DNA of 64,000 nucleotides from Pantoea trifolii. GTDB lineage: Bacteria > Pseudomonadota > Gammaproteobacteria > Enterobacterales > Enterobacteriaceae. The notes under the pieces were generated by a model, which did no database searches, had not been told where the DNA came from, and saw nothing but the letters and a program-made list of their open reading frames with translations. Numbering within the stretch: position 1 is the stretch's first letter; every line of letters starts with the position of its first letter. The position numbers and the translations under genes are program-made. Of the stretch, positions 54,593 through 63,589 are shown one piece after another. Location of the stretch: assembly GCF_024506435.1 (NCBI RefSeq), contig NZ_JANIET010000001.1, positions 620,001-684,000 of the forward strand, read 5' to 3'.

Positions 54593-55579
54593 AGCCAGCG
54601 CGATCGGTGCAGGCGTTTGCATCATCTGGCCCAACAAACTGCTGCGGTTGTAATGGCCGAGCCGCAGGTTGAAGTCGAGATGCAGCTGCTCATTGCCGCT
54701 GAGTTTAATCACTGGCGGTGGCGTGAGTGGACGCTGGTGAAACAGCACCGCGTGGGCAAACGCCTCGCTCTTCCAGCCACTTAAACGCTGATAGTAATAG
54801 GCGTTGGCTTCGCATTTACGCAGGTAGAGATTTACCCGGCGATGTTCGCGCATGGCGATCTGCTGCGCCAGTGAACCTAATTGCTGCTCCGGCTGCGCAA
54901 TCTTCTGCGTTAGCAGGGAATAATCATCGCGCTTGGTCAATTCACTGAAGTAATTCTGTTCGCCGAGATGTTTGATTGGCGCGTAATGTTTTTGCCATTC
55001 GCGGATAAACGGATTATTGGCGGTCGCCGCCAGGAACCAGCTCTCAATCACCGGTGCGAGATAGTTGACGGTGGCATTTTCGTGATAATAACCAATCACA
55101 TCCATACAACGTTCCTGATGCGCGCGATGCACCCAGGAGAGATCTTCAAATAATAAGGTGCTGCAATCAATGGCAATACCGCCATAGCGCAGCAGTAATT
55201 CCAGGCGAATCACTTCGCTTCTTTGTTGGGCGGTTAATTGGGTCGAGGTGAAGATAAAATCCGGTAAAACTTCTTTTACCGTTAAACGATTTAATAAATG
55301 GATTTCATGGTCGGGATTATCCTGACGAATCTTTTTAATATTTAATGCCAGTGATTTCGGTAAATATTCATTATCCCAATACATCCAGACTTTCTTTGGA
55401 ATCTCTGGCAGATCTTTTTCGCCAGAAAGTAACACGATATTGTCCTCTTCGCTGGGATCGTATTCCGGCGCACAGAGCGCAGTATGCTGTTTTTTCTGCA
55501 GGAAAGTCTGGCTGGTAAACGCGAGTCTTTTCCAGTTATGCCAGAGGGTTAACGCTGGCTGAAGGCGTTTTTTATTCAT
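54566..55579 (-). CDS. DXD-type sugar transferase (capsular/OCH1-like)
   Basis: 337-aa cytoplasmic glycosyltransferase of the Gly_transf_sug/Caps_synth type. IPKKVWMYWDNEYLPKSLALNIKKIRQDNPDHEIHLLNRLTVKEVL and RSEVIRLELLLRYGGIAIDCSTLLFEDLSW are the signature blocks; the usual DxD appears as IDCST, so one acid is replaced by a serine or cysteine context. The acceptor is unknown. It is an isolated gene, not in a polysaccharide cluster. The middle of the gene is somewhat A+T-richer than its neighbours. Confidence 0.83.
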   Translation of the reverse strand: MNKKRLQPALTLWHNWKRLAFTSQTFLQKKQHTALCAPEYDPSEEDNIVLLSGEKDLPEIPKKVWMYWDNEYLPKSLALNIKKIRQDNPDHEIHLLNRLTVKEVLPDFIFTSTQLTAQQRSEVIRLELLLRYGGIAIDCSTLLFEDLSWVHRAHQERCMDVIGYYHENATVNYLAPVIESWFLAATANNPFIREWQKHYAPIKHLGEQNYFSELTKRDDYSLLTQKIAQPEQQLGSLAQQIAMREHRRVNLYLRKCEANAYYYQRLSGWKSEAFAHAVLFHQRPLTPPPVIKLSGNEQLHLDFNLRLGHYNRSSLLGQMMQTPAPIALASPINKARA

Positions 55580-55994
55580 GATGCACCTGATTATTGTGAT
55601 TATGGTGGCAAGGCGTCCCTGATCAGCGGCGCTGAGCGCTCTTGATTGTCCTTTAGGCTGTGTGTAAAAAAGTACTCTCCTATGCTTAATAAAACATTCT
55701 GTGCGATGCGGCTATCACTTTTTGATCCTTTCAGATAAACCGGAAAATCAAGGATCCGTTAAGCTTTAAATTAACGATAAATAATCGCGTGAATTGTTGG
55801 TGTTTCTATTTTATCTCATTAAGACTATTCCTAATAAAATAAGCGTGGCATGGCGTAAGTAGCGGGTGAGATTAAAAAGTGCGCGTGAGATCACGCGTTA
55901 ACCTGGCTGCATTTTTCGCTGGTCTGCCGGGAGAATCCCACCCTGAGTGAGGGTTAGCTACGCTTAAAGCAGGTGATCAACTAAAGGAGACACT
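55580..55994. other. intergenic region, 415 bp
   Basis: A+T-rich spacer between divergent genes. I see no gene, clear promoter or repeat family member in it beyond the ribosome site AAAGGAGA before the beta-propeller gene. Confidence 0.5.
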
Positions 55995-56945
55995 ATGCAG
56001 CGACACAACCGTGGATTATTGGCGGTCGATAAGCAGGGCAATCGCGTGCTGTTTCTCAATCCCGAAACCTTTGCCGTTGAGCAAGTGTTAAATGCCTTTC
56101 CGCCGCGTCCACACGAGCTTCTGATGCTGCCACAGCTGGAAAAAGCGTACGTGCCGATCTACGGGGACGGCATTCACGGCGACAATCCGCATCCTGGCCA
56201 CAAAGTGGCGATCATCGATTTGCGCCTGCGGCAGATCAGCGGTTTTATCGATCTGTCGCCGTTAAAGGCACCGCACAGCGGCCAGTTAGGACGTGACGGC
56301 AAAGTTTATCTCTGCTGTGAAAACAGCGCGGTGGTGGCGGTGATTGATCCGGTTAGCGATCGCGTGGAGAAAACTATTCAGCTGCCGTCGCACAATGCGC
56401 ACCGACTTACCTTGTCGCCCAGCGGCCGCAAGCTGTTTACCGAAAATGAAGAGGACGCCAGCATTACCGTGGTGGATCTGTGTGAGGCGGAAGGGCGGAT
56501 TATCGACAATATCCTGATGCCCGGCCCGATCTCGGGTATCGCTGCCTCGCCGAAACATCCTTATCTGGTGGCGAGCGCCGCCGATGCGCCGCTGCTGTAT
56601 GTGGTGGATCGGCAAAGCCATCGCATCCGCCAACGCCTGACGTTGCCGGGCCATCAGCAACCCTGTCAGGTGGTGCGCTTCAGTGCCAACGGCGAGCGGC
56701 TGGTGGCGATTGGCGATCAAGAACCGGTGGCGACGCTGTTTGACGATCTGCTCAATCCGCTCGGCGATATTCAGGTTGGCAATAAGCCGATGGATGGCTG
56801 CTTCAGTGAGGATAATCACAGCTTGCTGATTGCGAATGAGGGCGACGGTTCGCTCAGCCTGATTGATCTGCAGCAGATGAAGGTGATTGCCACGCCGCAA
56901 GCCGGTACCGGTTGTGAGGTGCTGAGCTACTTCCAACTTAAATGA
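55995..56945 (+). CDS. YVTN/YncE-like beta-propeller protein
   Basis: 316 aa, no signal peptide. Repeated blades of the type LLAVDKQGNRVLFLNPETFAVEQVL, VYLCCENSAVVAVIDPVSDRVEKTIQLPSHNAHRLTLSPSGRKLFTENEEDASITVVDL and LLIANEGDGSLSLIDLQQMKVIAT show a beta-propeller. Some relatives are lactonases, others bind partners; no catalytic motif is clear. Its end overlaps the converging phosphatase gene by 8 bp. Confidence 0.85.
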   Translation: MQRHNRGLLAVDKQGNRVLFLNPETFAVEQVLNAFPPRPHELLMLPQLEKAYVPIYGDGIHGDNPHPGHKVAIIDLRLRQISGFIDLSPLKAPHSGQLGRDGKVYLCCENSAVVAVIDPVSDRVEKTIQLPSHNAHRLTLSPSGRKLFTENEEDASITVVDLCEAEGRIIDNILMPGPISGIAASPKHPYLVASAADAPLLYVVDRQSHRIRQRLTLPGHQQPCQVVRFSANGERLVAIGDQEPVATLFDDLLNPLGDIQVGNKPMDGCFSEDNHSLLIANEGDGSLSLIDLQQMKVIATPQAGTGCEVLSYFQLK

Positions 56946-57492
56946 ATGGACGATGATAAATCGCACTGCTCCAGTGGCGGCTGCTGGCATGTTTTTCGGC
57001 CTGCCAGCCGCGCTTGCGTAACTCACGCGCAATCAGCTTGTTCATGATGCCGTGACCAACCAATAACACCGTGCCTTGCTGCGACAGCGTCACCAGTTTA
57101 TCTGCCGCCAGACGGGCGCGTTGACGCGCATGCTGCACCGATTCCACATGGCCACTATAGCCGCACAGCCATAACAGGCGTAATAGCGCCAGCCAGACGT
57201 TGAGCGGCAGATGCAGGCGCTCAAACGGCAACGTCGGTATCGCGACTTCGCTAAAAACTTCATCCACCGCGTGCGGCTGTAAACCCAGACGCGTTAACGA
57301 CGAACGGGCGCGCGGCAGCGGGCTGGTGGCGATCACACTCGCGAGGCGCGCAATGGTTTGGCTGCGCGGCGGCGGGGAGTCGCAAATATCAGCCTGATCG
57401 TAACCTTCACACCAGTCAGCCAATGCCCGCGCCGAGAAGCGCCCATTGACAGGATGATCGGGTTTACCGTGTCGCATAAGAATAATGGTCAT
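56938..57492 (-). CDS. histidine-phosphatase (phosphoglycerate mutase-like) protein
   Basis: 184 aa from the ATG at 57492, after AGGAGC. The phosphohistidine motif LMRHGKPDHP is near residue 5, with a second His in LLVGHGIMNKLIARELRKRGW. SixA/GpmB-like size. The substrate is unknown. A longer frame from 57546 lacks a ribosome site. Confidence 0.88.
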   Translation of the reverse strand: MTIILMRHGKPDHPVNGRFSARALADWCEGYDQADICDSPPPRSQTIARLASVIATSPLPRARSSLTRLGLQPHAVDEVFSEVAIPTLPFERLHLPLNVWLALLRLLWLCGYSGHVESVQHARQRARLAADKLVTLSQQGTVLLVGHGIMNKLIARELRKRGWQAEKHASSRHWSSAIYHRPFI

Positions 57493-58073
57493 AGCGCTCC
57501 TGTGATATTGCTCCAGTGTAATGCAGAGGTTGAGCAACTCGCGCATCCATGACGGGATTTAAGAGTATTGCCTGCTTGTCATTAAACCTTAACTGAACTG
57601 TGCGAAAAACAGCGCGATGAAGAGTTAGCCTGCGCCGTTAAATGGTAAGCAATAATCGTCAATCAAGCTTCAATAAGACAATTCTTGCGCCATGCATTAG
57701 ATGTAATGTCATGATTTGAAGCCATTTTTGCCTTGTTTTCATGAGTTATAGTGAAGTTTATCTAATAAATTTCTCTATTATCACTTGATTTATCTACGCG
57801 CGTAGATAGACTGTATCCACAGTGATAACTCACGGTGCCAGAGACGAAGTTGGCCTTGAGATGACCCAGTTACATTTGCCTCACTAATGCGATCGATGAA
57901 AATTACATCGGCGGGAACAGGCGAAGAAGCGAATTCCAACACCAGGGAATTCATTACTGATTTTTCATCCAGGTTTGCCTACTGAACGTCGCCACCGGGG
58001 AGTTCCGCTTGTTGCAAGGGAACTGACCCACGGAAGGGCGTTTGCTGTTTTTACCTCATTCAGGGATTGGGTT
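57493..58073. other. regulatory region of the nucleoside-type operon, 581 bp
   Basis: No gene seen. It contains the palindrome and promoter described separately (57785-57812), and about 260 bp of 5' leader before the MFS start at 58074. A frame from 57975 reads into the MFS gene but lacks a ribosome site. Confidence 0.55.
57785..57812 (+). promoter_or_regulatory. promoter with LacI-type operator in the spacer
   Basis: The perfect 18 bp palindrome TATCTACGCGCGTAGATA (57791-57808) has the central CG typical of LacI-family operators. It fills the 16 bp spacer between TTGATT (57785-57790) and TAGACT (57807-57812). A repressor bound here would block RNA polymerase. The LacI gene at 59532 in the same operon is the likely regulator. 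Confidence 0.6.
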
Positions 58074-59456
58074 ATGACGGTTTCGCAACAAAGCTCACTG
58101 ACATCCTCCTCAGCTGCCGATGCGCGGCTTGAAACATCCTCCGGCCGTAAAGATTTCTGGCGCGCCACGTTCTCCTGCTGGCTTGGCACCGCGATGGAAT
58201 ATGCGGATTTTGCGCTCTATGGCCTCGCCGCCGGCATTATTTTTGGTGACGTCTTCTTCCCGGAAGCTACGCCGGCTATCGCCTTACTCTCGAGTTTTGC
58301 CACCTGGTCGGTGGGCTTTATTGCCCGCCCGATTGGTGCCTTGCTGTTCGGCTGGATCGGCGATCGCAAGGGCCGCAAAACGGTGATGATCTCAACCATC
58401 ATTCTGATGGGCGCCTCCACAACACTCATTGGTTTGATTCCTTCCTATGCCAGCATTGGCGTCTGGGCTCCCGCATGTTTGGTGCTGCTGCGGTTTACCC
58501 AAGGTTTGGGGGCGGGCGCTGAGTTGTCCGGCGGTACGGTGATGCTGGGCGAATATGCCCCGGTTGAACGTCGTGGATTGGTGTCGTCGGTGATTGCGCT
58601 GGGCTCAAACAGCGGCACGCTGATTGCGTCGCTGGTCTGGCTGGCAGTGATCCAGATGGACAAAGAGAGCTTGCTGGCGTGGGGCTGGCGTATTCCGTTC
58701 CTCAGCAGCGCGCTGATTGCGGTGGTGGCGTTGTGGATTCGTCGCAACCTACGTGAAACGCCGGTGTTTGAACGTCAGCAGGCGGAATTGCAGGCCGAAC
58801 GTAACGCCACGCTGGCGCAGGCGAAAGAAGAAGTGGATACGCGCAGCTTCTGGCGCCGCACCCGCGCCTTCTGGACCATGGTCGGTTTACGTATCGGCGA
58901 AAACGGCCCTTCTTATCTGGCGCAGGGCTTCATTGTCGGTTACGTCGCCAAAGTGCTGATGCTCGACAAATCGGTGCCCACCACAGCGGTGTTCATCGCC
59001 TCTTTACTTGGTTTCCTGATCATTCCGTTTGCTGGCTGGCTGTCGGATCGCTTTGGTCGCCGCATTACCTATCGCTGCTTCTGCTTATTGCTGATGTTCT
59101 ACGCCTGGCCTGCCTTTAGCCTGATGGACAGCCGCGATCCAGCGATTGTGATGGCGGTCATTGTGGTCGGTATGGCGCTGGCATCGCTGGGTATTTTCGG
59201 CGTGCAGGCGGCGTGGGGCGTCGAGATGTTTGGCGTGAAGCGTCGTTACACCAAGATGGCGGTAGCGAAAGAGCTGGGATCTATCCTTTCAGGAGGTACC
59301 GCGCCATTAGTGGCGGCGGCGCTGCTGTCGTTTACCGGACACTGGTGGCCGATTGCGGTTTACTTCACGGCGATGGCCAGCATCGGTTTTCTCACCACTT
59401 TCGTGGCGCCGGAAACGCGCGGACGCGATCTTAATCTGCCGGAAGATGCCATCTGA
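58074..59456 (+). CDS. MFS transporter, metabolite:H+ symporter (MHS) type
   Basis: 460-aa, 12-helix carrier from the ATG at 58074 (AGGGA upstream). MHS signatures: WRATFSCWLGTAMEYADFALYGLAAGIIFGDVFFPE, FIARPIGALLFGWIGDRKGRK, RFTQGLGAGAELSGGTVMLGEYAP, and GWLSDRFGRR. Relatives move shikimate, proline or dicarboxylates. Co-location with a LacI gene and a nucleoside hydrolase suggests a nucleoside or related substrate. First gene of the operon. Confidence 0.88.
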   Translation: MTVSQQSSLTSSSAADARLETSSGRKDFWRATFSCWLGTAMEYADFALYGLAAGIIFGDVFFPEATPAIALLSSFATWSVGFIARPIGALLFGWIGDRKGRKTVMISTIILMGASTTLIGLIPSYASIGVWAPACLVLLRFTQGLGAGAELSGGTVMLGEYAPVERRGLVSSVIALGSNSGTLIASLVWLAVIQMDKESLLAWGWRIPFLSSALIAVVALWIRRNLRETPVFERQQAELQAERNATLAQAKEEVDTRSFWRRTRAFWTMVGLRIGENGPSYLAQGFIVGYVAKVLMLDKSVPTTAVFIASLLGFLIIPFAGWLSDRFGRRITYRCFCLLLMFYAWPAFSLMDSRDPAIVMAVIVVGMALASLGIFGVQAAWGVEMFGVKRRYTKMAVAKELGSILSGGTAPLVAAALLSFTGHWWPIAVYFTAMASIGFLTTFVAPETRGRDLNLPEDAI

Positions 59457-59531
59457 CCAGCAGGATCGCGTAAATCAAAACCCCCATTGGCCGGCGATTC
59501 CGGCCAATGGCATTTACGCAGGGGCAAAGGA

Positions 59532-60554
59532 ATGGCGAAATCTCCAACCGGAAACGTCACGCGCACCGACGTGGCAAAAATCGCCGGCACCTCGGTGGCG
59601 GTGGTCAGTTACGTGATCAATAACGGCCCGCGACCGGTGGCAGAAGCCACGCGTCAGCGCGTGCTGGAGGCGATCAAGCAGACCGGCTATCGCCCTAATG
59701 CGGTGGCGCGCGCGCTGGCTTCGGGCAGCACCAAAACCTTTGGTTTAGTGGTGCCGAACATCGGTAATCCCTTTGTTGCTTCGATGGCGCACATGCTGTT
59801 GCAGGAGTCGATGAATCACGGCCACGTCATGCTGCTGGGTGATGCCGGTGACGATCGCAAACGCGAGCTGGAGATTATTCAGGGCCTGTTAAATCGTCAG
59901 GTTGATGGCCTGTTTTACAACAGCGTCGATCGCCATCCCTATATTGATGTGATTCAGGCCAGTGGTACGCCGCTGGTGATGCTGGATCGCATTGAGCCGC
60001 GTCCGGGCGTCAGCATGCTGCGCGTTAATGAGCGTGAAGCGGCGTGTCAGGTAACGTCGCATCTGCTCAGCCACGGTTATCAGCAGGTAGGCATGATCAG
60101 CGGTCCGCTAGACATGCTTAACGCGCAGGATCGTATTCAGGGCTGGCGCGATGCGCTGGCGCAGAAAGGATTGCTGGCGGATGAGGCGATGATTTTTCCG
60201 GCCAGCTACACGCGGCAGGGCGGTTACGACGCCGCGCAGCGCATGGTGGCCAGCGGTCGTGTGCCGCGTGCGCTGTTTACCAGTAATGAAGGCCAGGCGA
60301 TTGGCTGCATTCGTGCGCTGTCAGAGCATGGACTGCGCGTGCCGCAGGATGTCGCTCTGGTGTGTTTTAACGGTACCGATCAGTCGGCGTTTCATGTGCC
60401 GACGCTCACTACCGTTCGTCAGCCGCTGCGCGATATGGCGCGCAGTGCGATTGCCATGCTCAAAAATTGGGATGGCGATGCGAAGCTGGCGGAATTCCCT
60501 CACCATTTAGAAATCGGTGAGTCCTGTGGCTGCCAGTTTACTCAACAACAATAA
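59532..60554 (+). CDS. LacI-family repressor
   Basis: 340 aa from the ATG at 59532, preceded by AAAGGA. The DNA-binding head is TRTDVAKIAGTSVAVVSYVINNGPRPVAEATRQRVLEAIKQTGYRPNAVARAL (residues ~10-62), followed by a periplasmic-binding-protein-like domain. It lies between the MFS and nucleoside hydrolase genes. The inducer is probably a nucleoside or ribose-like compound. The hairpin ATTGGCCGG/CCGGCCAAT just upstream may be an inter-gene attenuator. Confidence 0.93.
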   Translation: MAKSPTGNVTRTDVAKIAGTSVAVVSYVINNGPRPVAEATRQRVLEAIKQTGYRPNAVARALASGSTKTFGLVVPNIGNPFVASMAHMLLQESMNHGHVMLLGDAGDDRKRELEIIQGLLNRQVDGLFYNSVDRHPYIDVIQASGTPLVMLDRIEPRPGVSMLRVNEREAACQVTSHLLSHGYQQVGMISGPLDMLNAQDRIQGWRDALAQKGLLADEAMIFPASYTRQGGYDAAQRMVASGRVPRALFTSNEGQAIGCIRALSEHGLRVPQDVALVCFNGTDQSAFHVPTLTTVRQPLRDMARSAIAMLKNWDGDAKLAEFPHHLEIGESCGCQFTQQQ

Positions 60555-60566
60555 AACTATAACACT

Positions 60567-61550
60567 ATGAAAAGATTGATTATCGATTGTGATCCGGGAA
60601 ACGGCATAGCGGGTGCCAACACCGACGACGGCCTTGCGCTGGCGTTAGCATTGGCTTCCAGCTCGCTGTCGCTGGAACTGATTACCACCGTCACCGGCAA
60701 CACGCCGAGCGCGGTGGGTGCGCAGGTGGCGAAAGATTTGCTGCAGCGGCTGGGACGTAACATTCCGGTGGTGCAGGGCGCGCTGCAGGCGCTGCGCGAA
60801 GATCCTGCGCCGTGGCGTGCGCGTCTTGATCACGTTGCCGATGAAAAGCTCGGTGAACTATGGCGCGGCGTGCGTCAGCCGCAGCGTATTCCGGCAGATG
60901 GGCATGATGCGGCTGGCGTGATGGGCCAACTGATTTGTGACAACCCCGGCGAGTTTACGCTGGTGGCGATCGGTCCGCTGACCAACGTGGCGCTGGCGCT
61001 GCAGCGTTATCCGCAAATGGCAGAATCGGTGGCAGAGATTGTGATTATGGGCGGCGTGTTTGCGCTGGATGATTACATCAAAGACACCAATTTTGGCCTC
61101 GATCCGGAAGCGGCGCATCAGGTACTGCACAGCGGCGCCACCATCACGCTGGTACCAATGGACGCCACCACGCAAACCTTGCTGACGCAGCAGGATCTCA
61201 CGCGGCTTACCGCCAACGATCATCCATTGCCACAGTTTGTGCGCGAGACGTTACGCCCATGGATCGATTATTCGGTTCGCACCCGTCATTTGCCAGGCTG
61301 CTGGATTCATGATGCGCTGGTGGTCGCCTGGTTGCTGAATCAGCGTGTCGCCGACGGCGTGGATTACTATGTGGATATTGAGCTGCGTCCCGGCGCCACG
61401 CGCGGCAAAAGCTGGCGTTATCGCACGCCGCTGCGTCTGGATATCGGCGTGCCACCGCAAACTGGCGCGTTGGTGCATGTAATTCAAACCGTCAATAACG
61501 CGCTGCTGCTCGAGATGATCGAAAAGGCGTTTAATCAGCTGAAACGCTGA
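60567..61550 (+). CDS. inosine/uridine-preferring nucleoside hydrolase family protein
   Basis: 327-aa calcium-dependent N-glycosidase that splits nucleosides into base and ribose. The N-terminal metal motif is IIDCDPGNGIAGANTDDGLALALAL; compared with the usual DxDPGxDD it carries an insertion of about eight residues. Other blocks are LVAIGPLTNVALALQRYPQMAESVAEIVIMGG and NFGLDPEAAHQVL, with a C-terminal HDALVVAWLL His-Asp. It starts 12 bp after the LacI gene. Substrate preference cannot be told. Confidence 0.9.
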   Translation: MKRLIIDCDPGNGIAGANTDDGLALALALASSSLSLELITTVTGNTPSAVGAQVAKDLLQRLGRNIPVVQGALQALREDPAPWRARLDHVADEKLGELWRGVRQPQRIPADGHDAAGVMGQLICDNPGEFTLVAIGPLTNVALALQRYPQMAESVAEIVIMGGVFALDDYIKDTNFGLDPEAAHQVLHSGATITLVPMDATTQTLLTQQDLTRLTANDHPLPQFVRETLRPWIDYSVRTRHLPGCWIHDALVVAWLLNQRVADGVDYYVDIELRPGATRGKSWRYRTPLRLDIGVPPQTGALVHVIQTVNNALLLEMIEKAFNQLKR

Positions 61551-61562
61551 AGCCGTTTTCCA

Positions 61563-61619
61563 GGTGCGCATAAATGCGCACCCTACAAAATCGCCGTAGG
61601 GTCGCCATTCATGGCGACC
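61563..61619. repeat. pair of REP-like hairpins, two sequence variants
   Basis: GGTGCGCATAAATGCGCACC with CCTAC (61563-61587) and, inverted, GTAGGGTCGCCATTCATGGC then GACC (61596-61619). The first unit differs from the usual stem at paired positions on both arms, keeping pairing. The pair lies after the nucleoside hydrolase gene and may terminate the operon. Confidence 0.72.
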
Positions 61620-61812
61620 TATTTCTCTCTGACTCACATGACACGCTTTTTTACACCGCGAATCACTCGCTGACAATTCCCGCCACAGCCCGCCTTTCTG
61701 ACATGCTATATACAAACAGTTAACATAATAGTAACCCGTGAAATTATTCGCGCGGTAACTTCTACTATAAATCCGGCCATCGATCCGGAAGCTAATCAGA
61801 CAGGATACCGAC

Positions 61813-63033
61813 ATGTTCAACTGGACTGCGACCCAGCGCAACGTGGCTTTTGCCAGTTTCGCGAGCTGGACGCTGGATGCGTTCGACTTCTTCATCTTAG
61901 TGTTTGTCCTCAGCGATCTTGCCCAGTATTTCCATACCAGCGTCTCCGATGTTTCCCTCGCCATCATGCTCACGCTCGCCGTGCGCCCGATCGGCGCGCT
62001 GCTGTTTGGTCGGCTGGCGGAGAAGTACGGCCGCCGACCGATTCTGATGCTCAATATCGTGATGTTCTCGGCGTTTGAACTGCTTTCGGCATGGTCGCCC
62101 ACCTTCACGGCGTTCCTTGGTTTCCGCGTGATTTACGGCGTGGCGATGGGCGGCATTTGGGGCGTGGCGTCGTCGCTGGCGCTGGAAACCATTCCGGATC
62201 GCTCGCGCGGCTTGATGTCCGGCATCTTCCAGGCCGGTTATCCGTGCGGCTATCTGCTGGCGTCGGTGATTTTTGGTTTGTTCTTCGAAACGGTCGGCTG
62301 GCGCGGTATGTTCCTGATTGGCGCGTTGCCGATTCTGCTGCTGCCGTTTATCTACTTTAAAGTGCCGGAATCGCCGGTGTGGCTGGCGGCGCGCGAGCGC
62401 AAAGAGAGCAATGCGCTGCTGCCGATTATCCGTCAGCACTGGAAAATCTGTATTTATATGGTGCTGCTGATGGCCTGCTTTAACTTCTTCAGCCACGGTA
62501 CGCAGGATCTCTATCCCACCTTCCTGAAAGTGCAGCATCAGTTCGATCCGCACACCGTCAGCATCATTGCTATCAGCTACAACATCGCGGCGATGCTAGG
62601 CGGCATCACCTTTGGTGCATTGTCCGAGCGGATTGGCCGCAAGCGCGCAATTATTCTGGCGTCGTTCCTCGCGCTGCCGGTGCTGCCGCTGTGGGCCTTC
62701 TCCAGCGGTTCATGGATGATCGGTATCGGCGCGTTTCTGATGCAGTTTATGGTGCAGGGCGCGTGGGGCGTGGTGCCGACTTATCTCACCGAACTGGTAC
62801 CCGCTAATGCGCGCGCGGTGCTGCCGGGCTTTGTTTATCAGCTGGGGAATTTGATCGCCTCAGTGAATGCGACGGTGCAGTCACGTATCGCCGAAGCACA
62901 CGGCGGCAATTACGGTTTGGGGATGGCGATTGTCGCCGGAACGGTGGCGGTGCTGATTTGCGTGTTGGTGGCGTTTGGTCGGGAGACGCGCGGCATCGAA
63001 ATCTCCGGTGCCGCCGCGCGCGAGTCGTCTTAA
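61813..63033 (+). CDS. MFS transporter, sialate/lactate:H+ symporter-like
   Basis: 406-aa 12-helix carrier. N-terminus FNWTATQRNVAFASFASWTLDAFDFFILVFVLSDLAQYFHTSVSDVS is typical of the SHS/JEN-like group that carries carboxylic acids; RPIGALLFGRLAEKYGRRPILML and WGVVPTYLTELVPANARAVLPGFVYQLGNL follow. The substrate is unproven. It has its own upstream region with TATAAA near 61768. The stop shares TTAA with the converging deacylase gene. Confidence 0.88.
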   Translation: MFNWTATQRNVAFASFASWTLDAFDFFILVFVLSDLAQYFHTSVSDVSLAIMLTLAVRPIGALLFGRLAEKYGRRPILMLNIVMFSAFELLSAWSPTFTAFLGFRVIYGVAMGGIWGVASSLALETIPDRSRGLMSGIFQAGYPCGYLLASVIFGLFFETVGWRGMFLIGALPILLLPFIYFKVPESPVWLAARERKESNALLPIIRQHWKICIYMVLLMACFNFFSHGTQDLYPTFLKVQHQFDPHTVSIIAISYNIAAMLGGITFGALSERIGRKRAIILASFLALPVLPLWAFSSGSWMIGIGAFLMQFMVQGAWGVVPTYLTELVPANARAVLPGFVYQLGNLIASVNATVQSRIAEAHGGNYGLGMAIVAGTVAVLICVLVAFGRETRGIEISGAAARESS

Positions 63034-63494
63034 AGCGCCTCGCAGACGTCAACCCATTTCGCCGCGGTGAGTTCTGCCATACGCTGCGGCGAAATGCGTA
63101 CCGCACTATGAATCGATCCGGCTGCGGGCAGCACTTCGTCAAAGCTGCGCAGCGACACATCGCAATAGACGGTAAGCGGATTTTCCAGCCCGAATGGGCA
63201 AACGCCGCCGACCGGATGTCCGGTCCAGTTCACCACTTCATCCACGCTTAACATGCGCGCCTTGGCGCCGAGCGCAGCTTTCAGCTTGCGGTTGTCGAGA
63301 CGCGCATCGCCGCGCGTAACGATCAGCACGATGGCATCTTTCACTTTCAGCGATAAGGTTTTGGCGATTTGCCCAGGCTGAACGCCATGAACGCGTGCGG
63401 CCAGCTCAACGGTGGCGGTGCTTTCCGGCATCTCGATGATGTCGATATCCGGTGCATGTTCGGCAAAGAAGTGCCGTACCGACTCCAGGCTCAT
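63030..63494 (-). CDS. YbaK/EbsC-family aminoacyl-tRNA deacylase
   Basis: 154-aa cytosolic protein. STATVELAARVHGVQPGQIAKTLSLKVKDAIVLIVTRGDARLDNRKLKAALGAKARMLSVDEVVNWTGHPVGGVCPFGL shows the conserved lysine and the GG.CPFG loop of the trans-editing deacylase fold, which clears mischarged tRNA (Cys-tRNA-Pro in YbaK). The exact specificity is not visible. Confidence 0.9.
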   Translation of the reverse strand: MSLESVRHFFAEHAPDIDIIEMPESTATVELAARVHGVQPGQIAKTLSLKVKDAIVLIVTRGDARLDNRKLKAALGAKARMLSVDEVVNWTGHPVGGVCPFGLENPLTVYCDVSLRSFDEVLPAAGSIHSAVRISPQRMAELTAAKWVDVCEAL

Positions 63495-63589
63495 TGTTAT
63501 CTCCGGTAAAAACAGAGCCGAAAAAATGCCATAAGCCTGGAAAAGTGTAAACGGGAGAAAAGGAGAATCTGTAACAGAATGCGCGGGTG

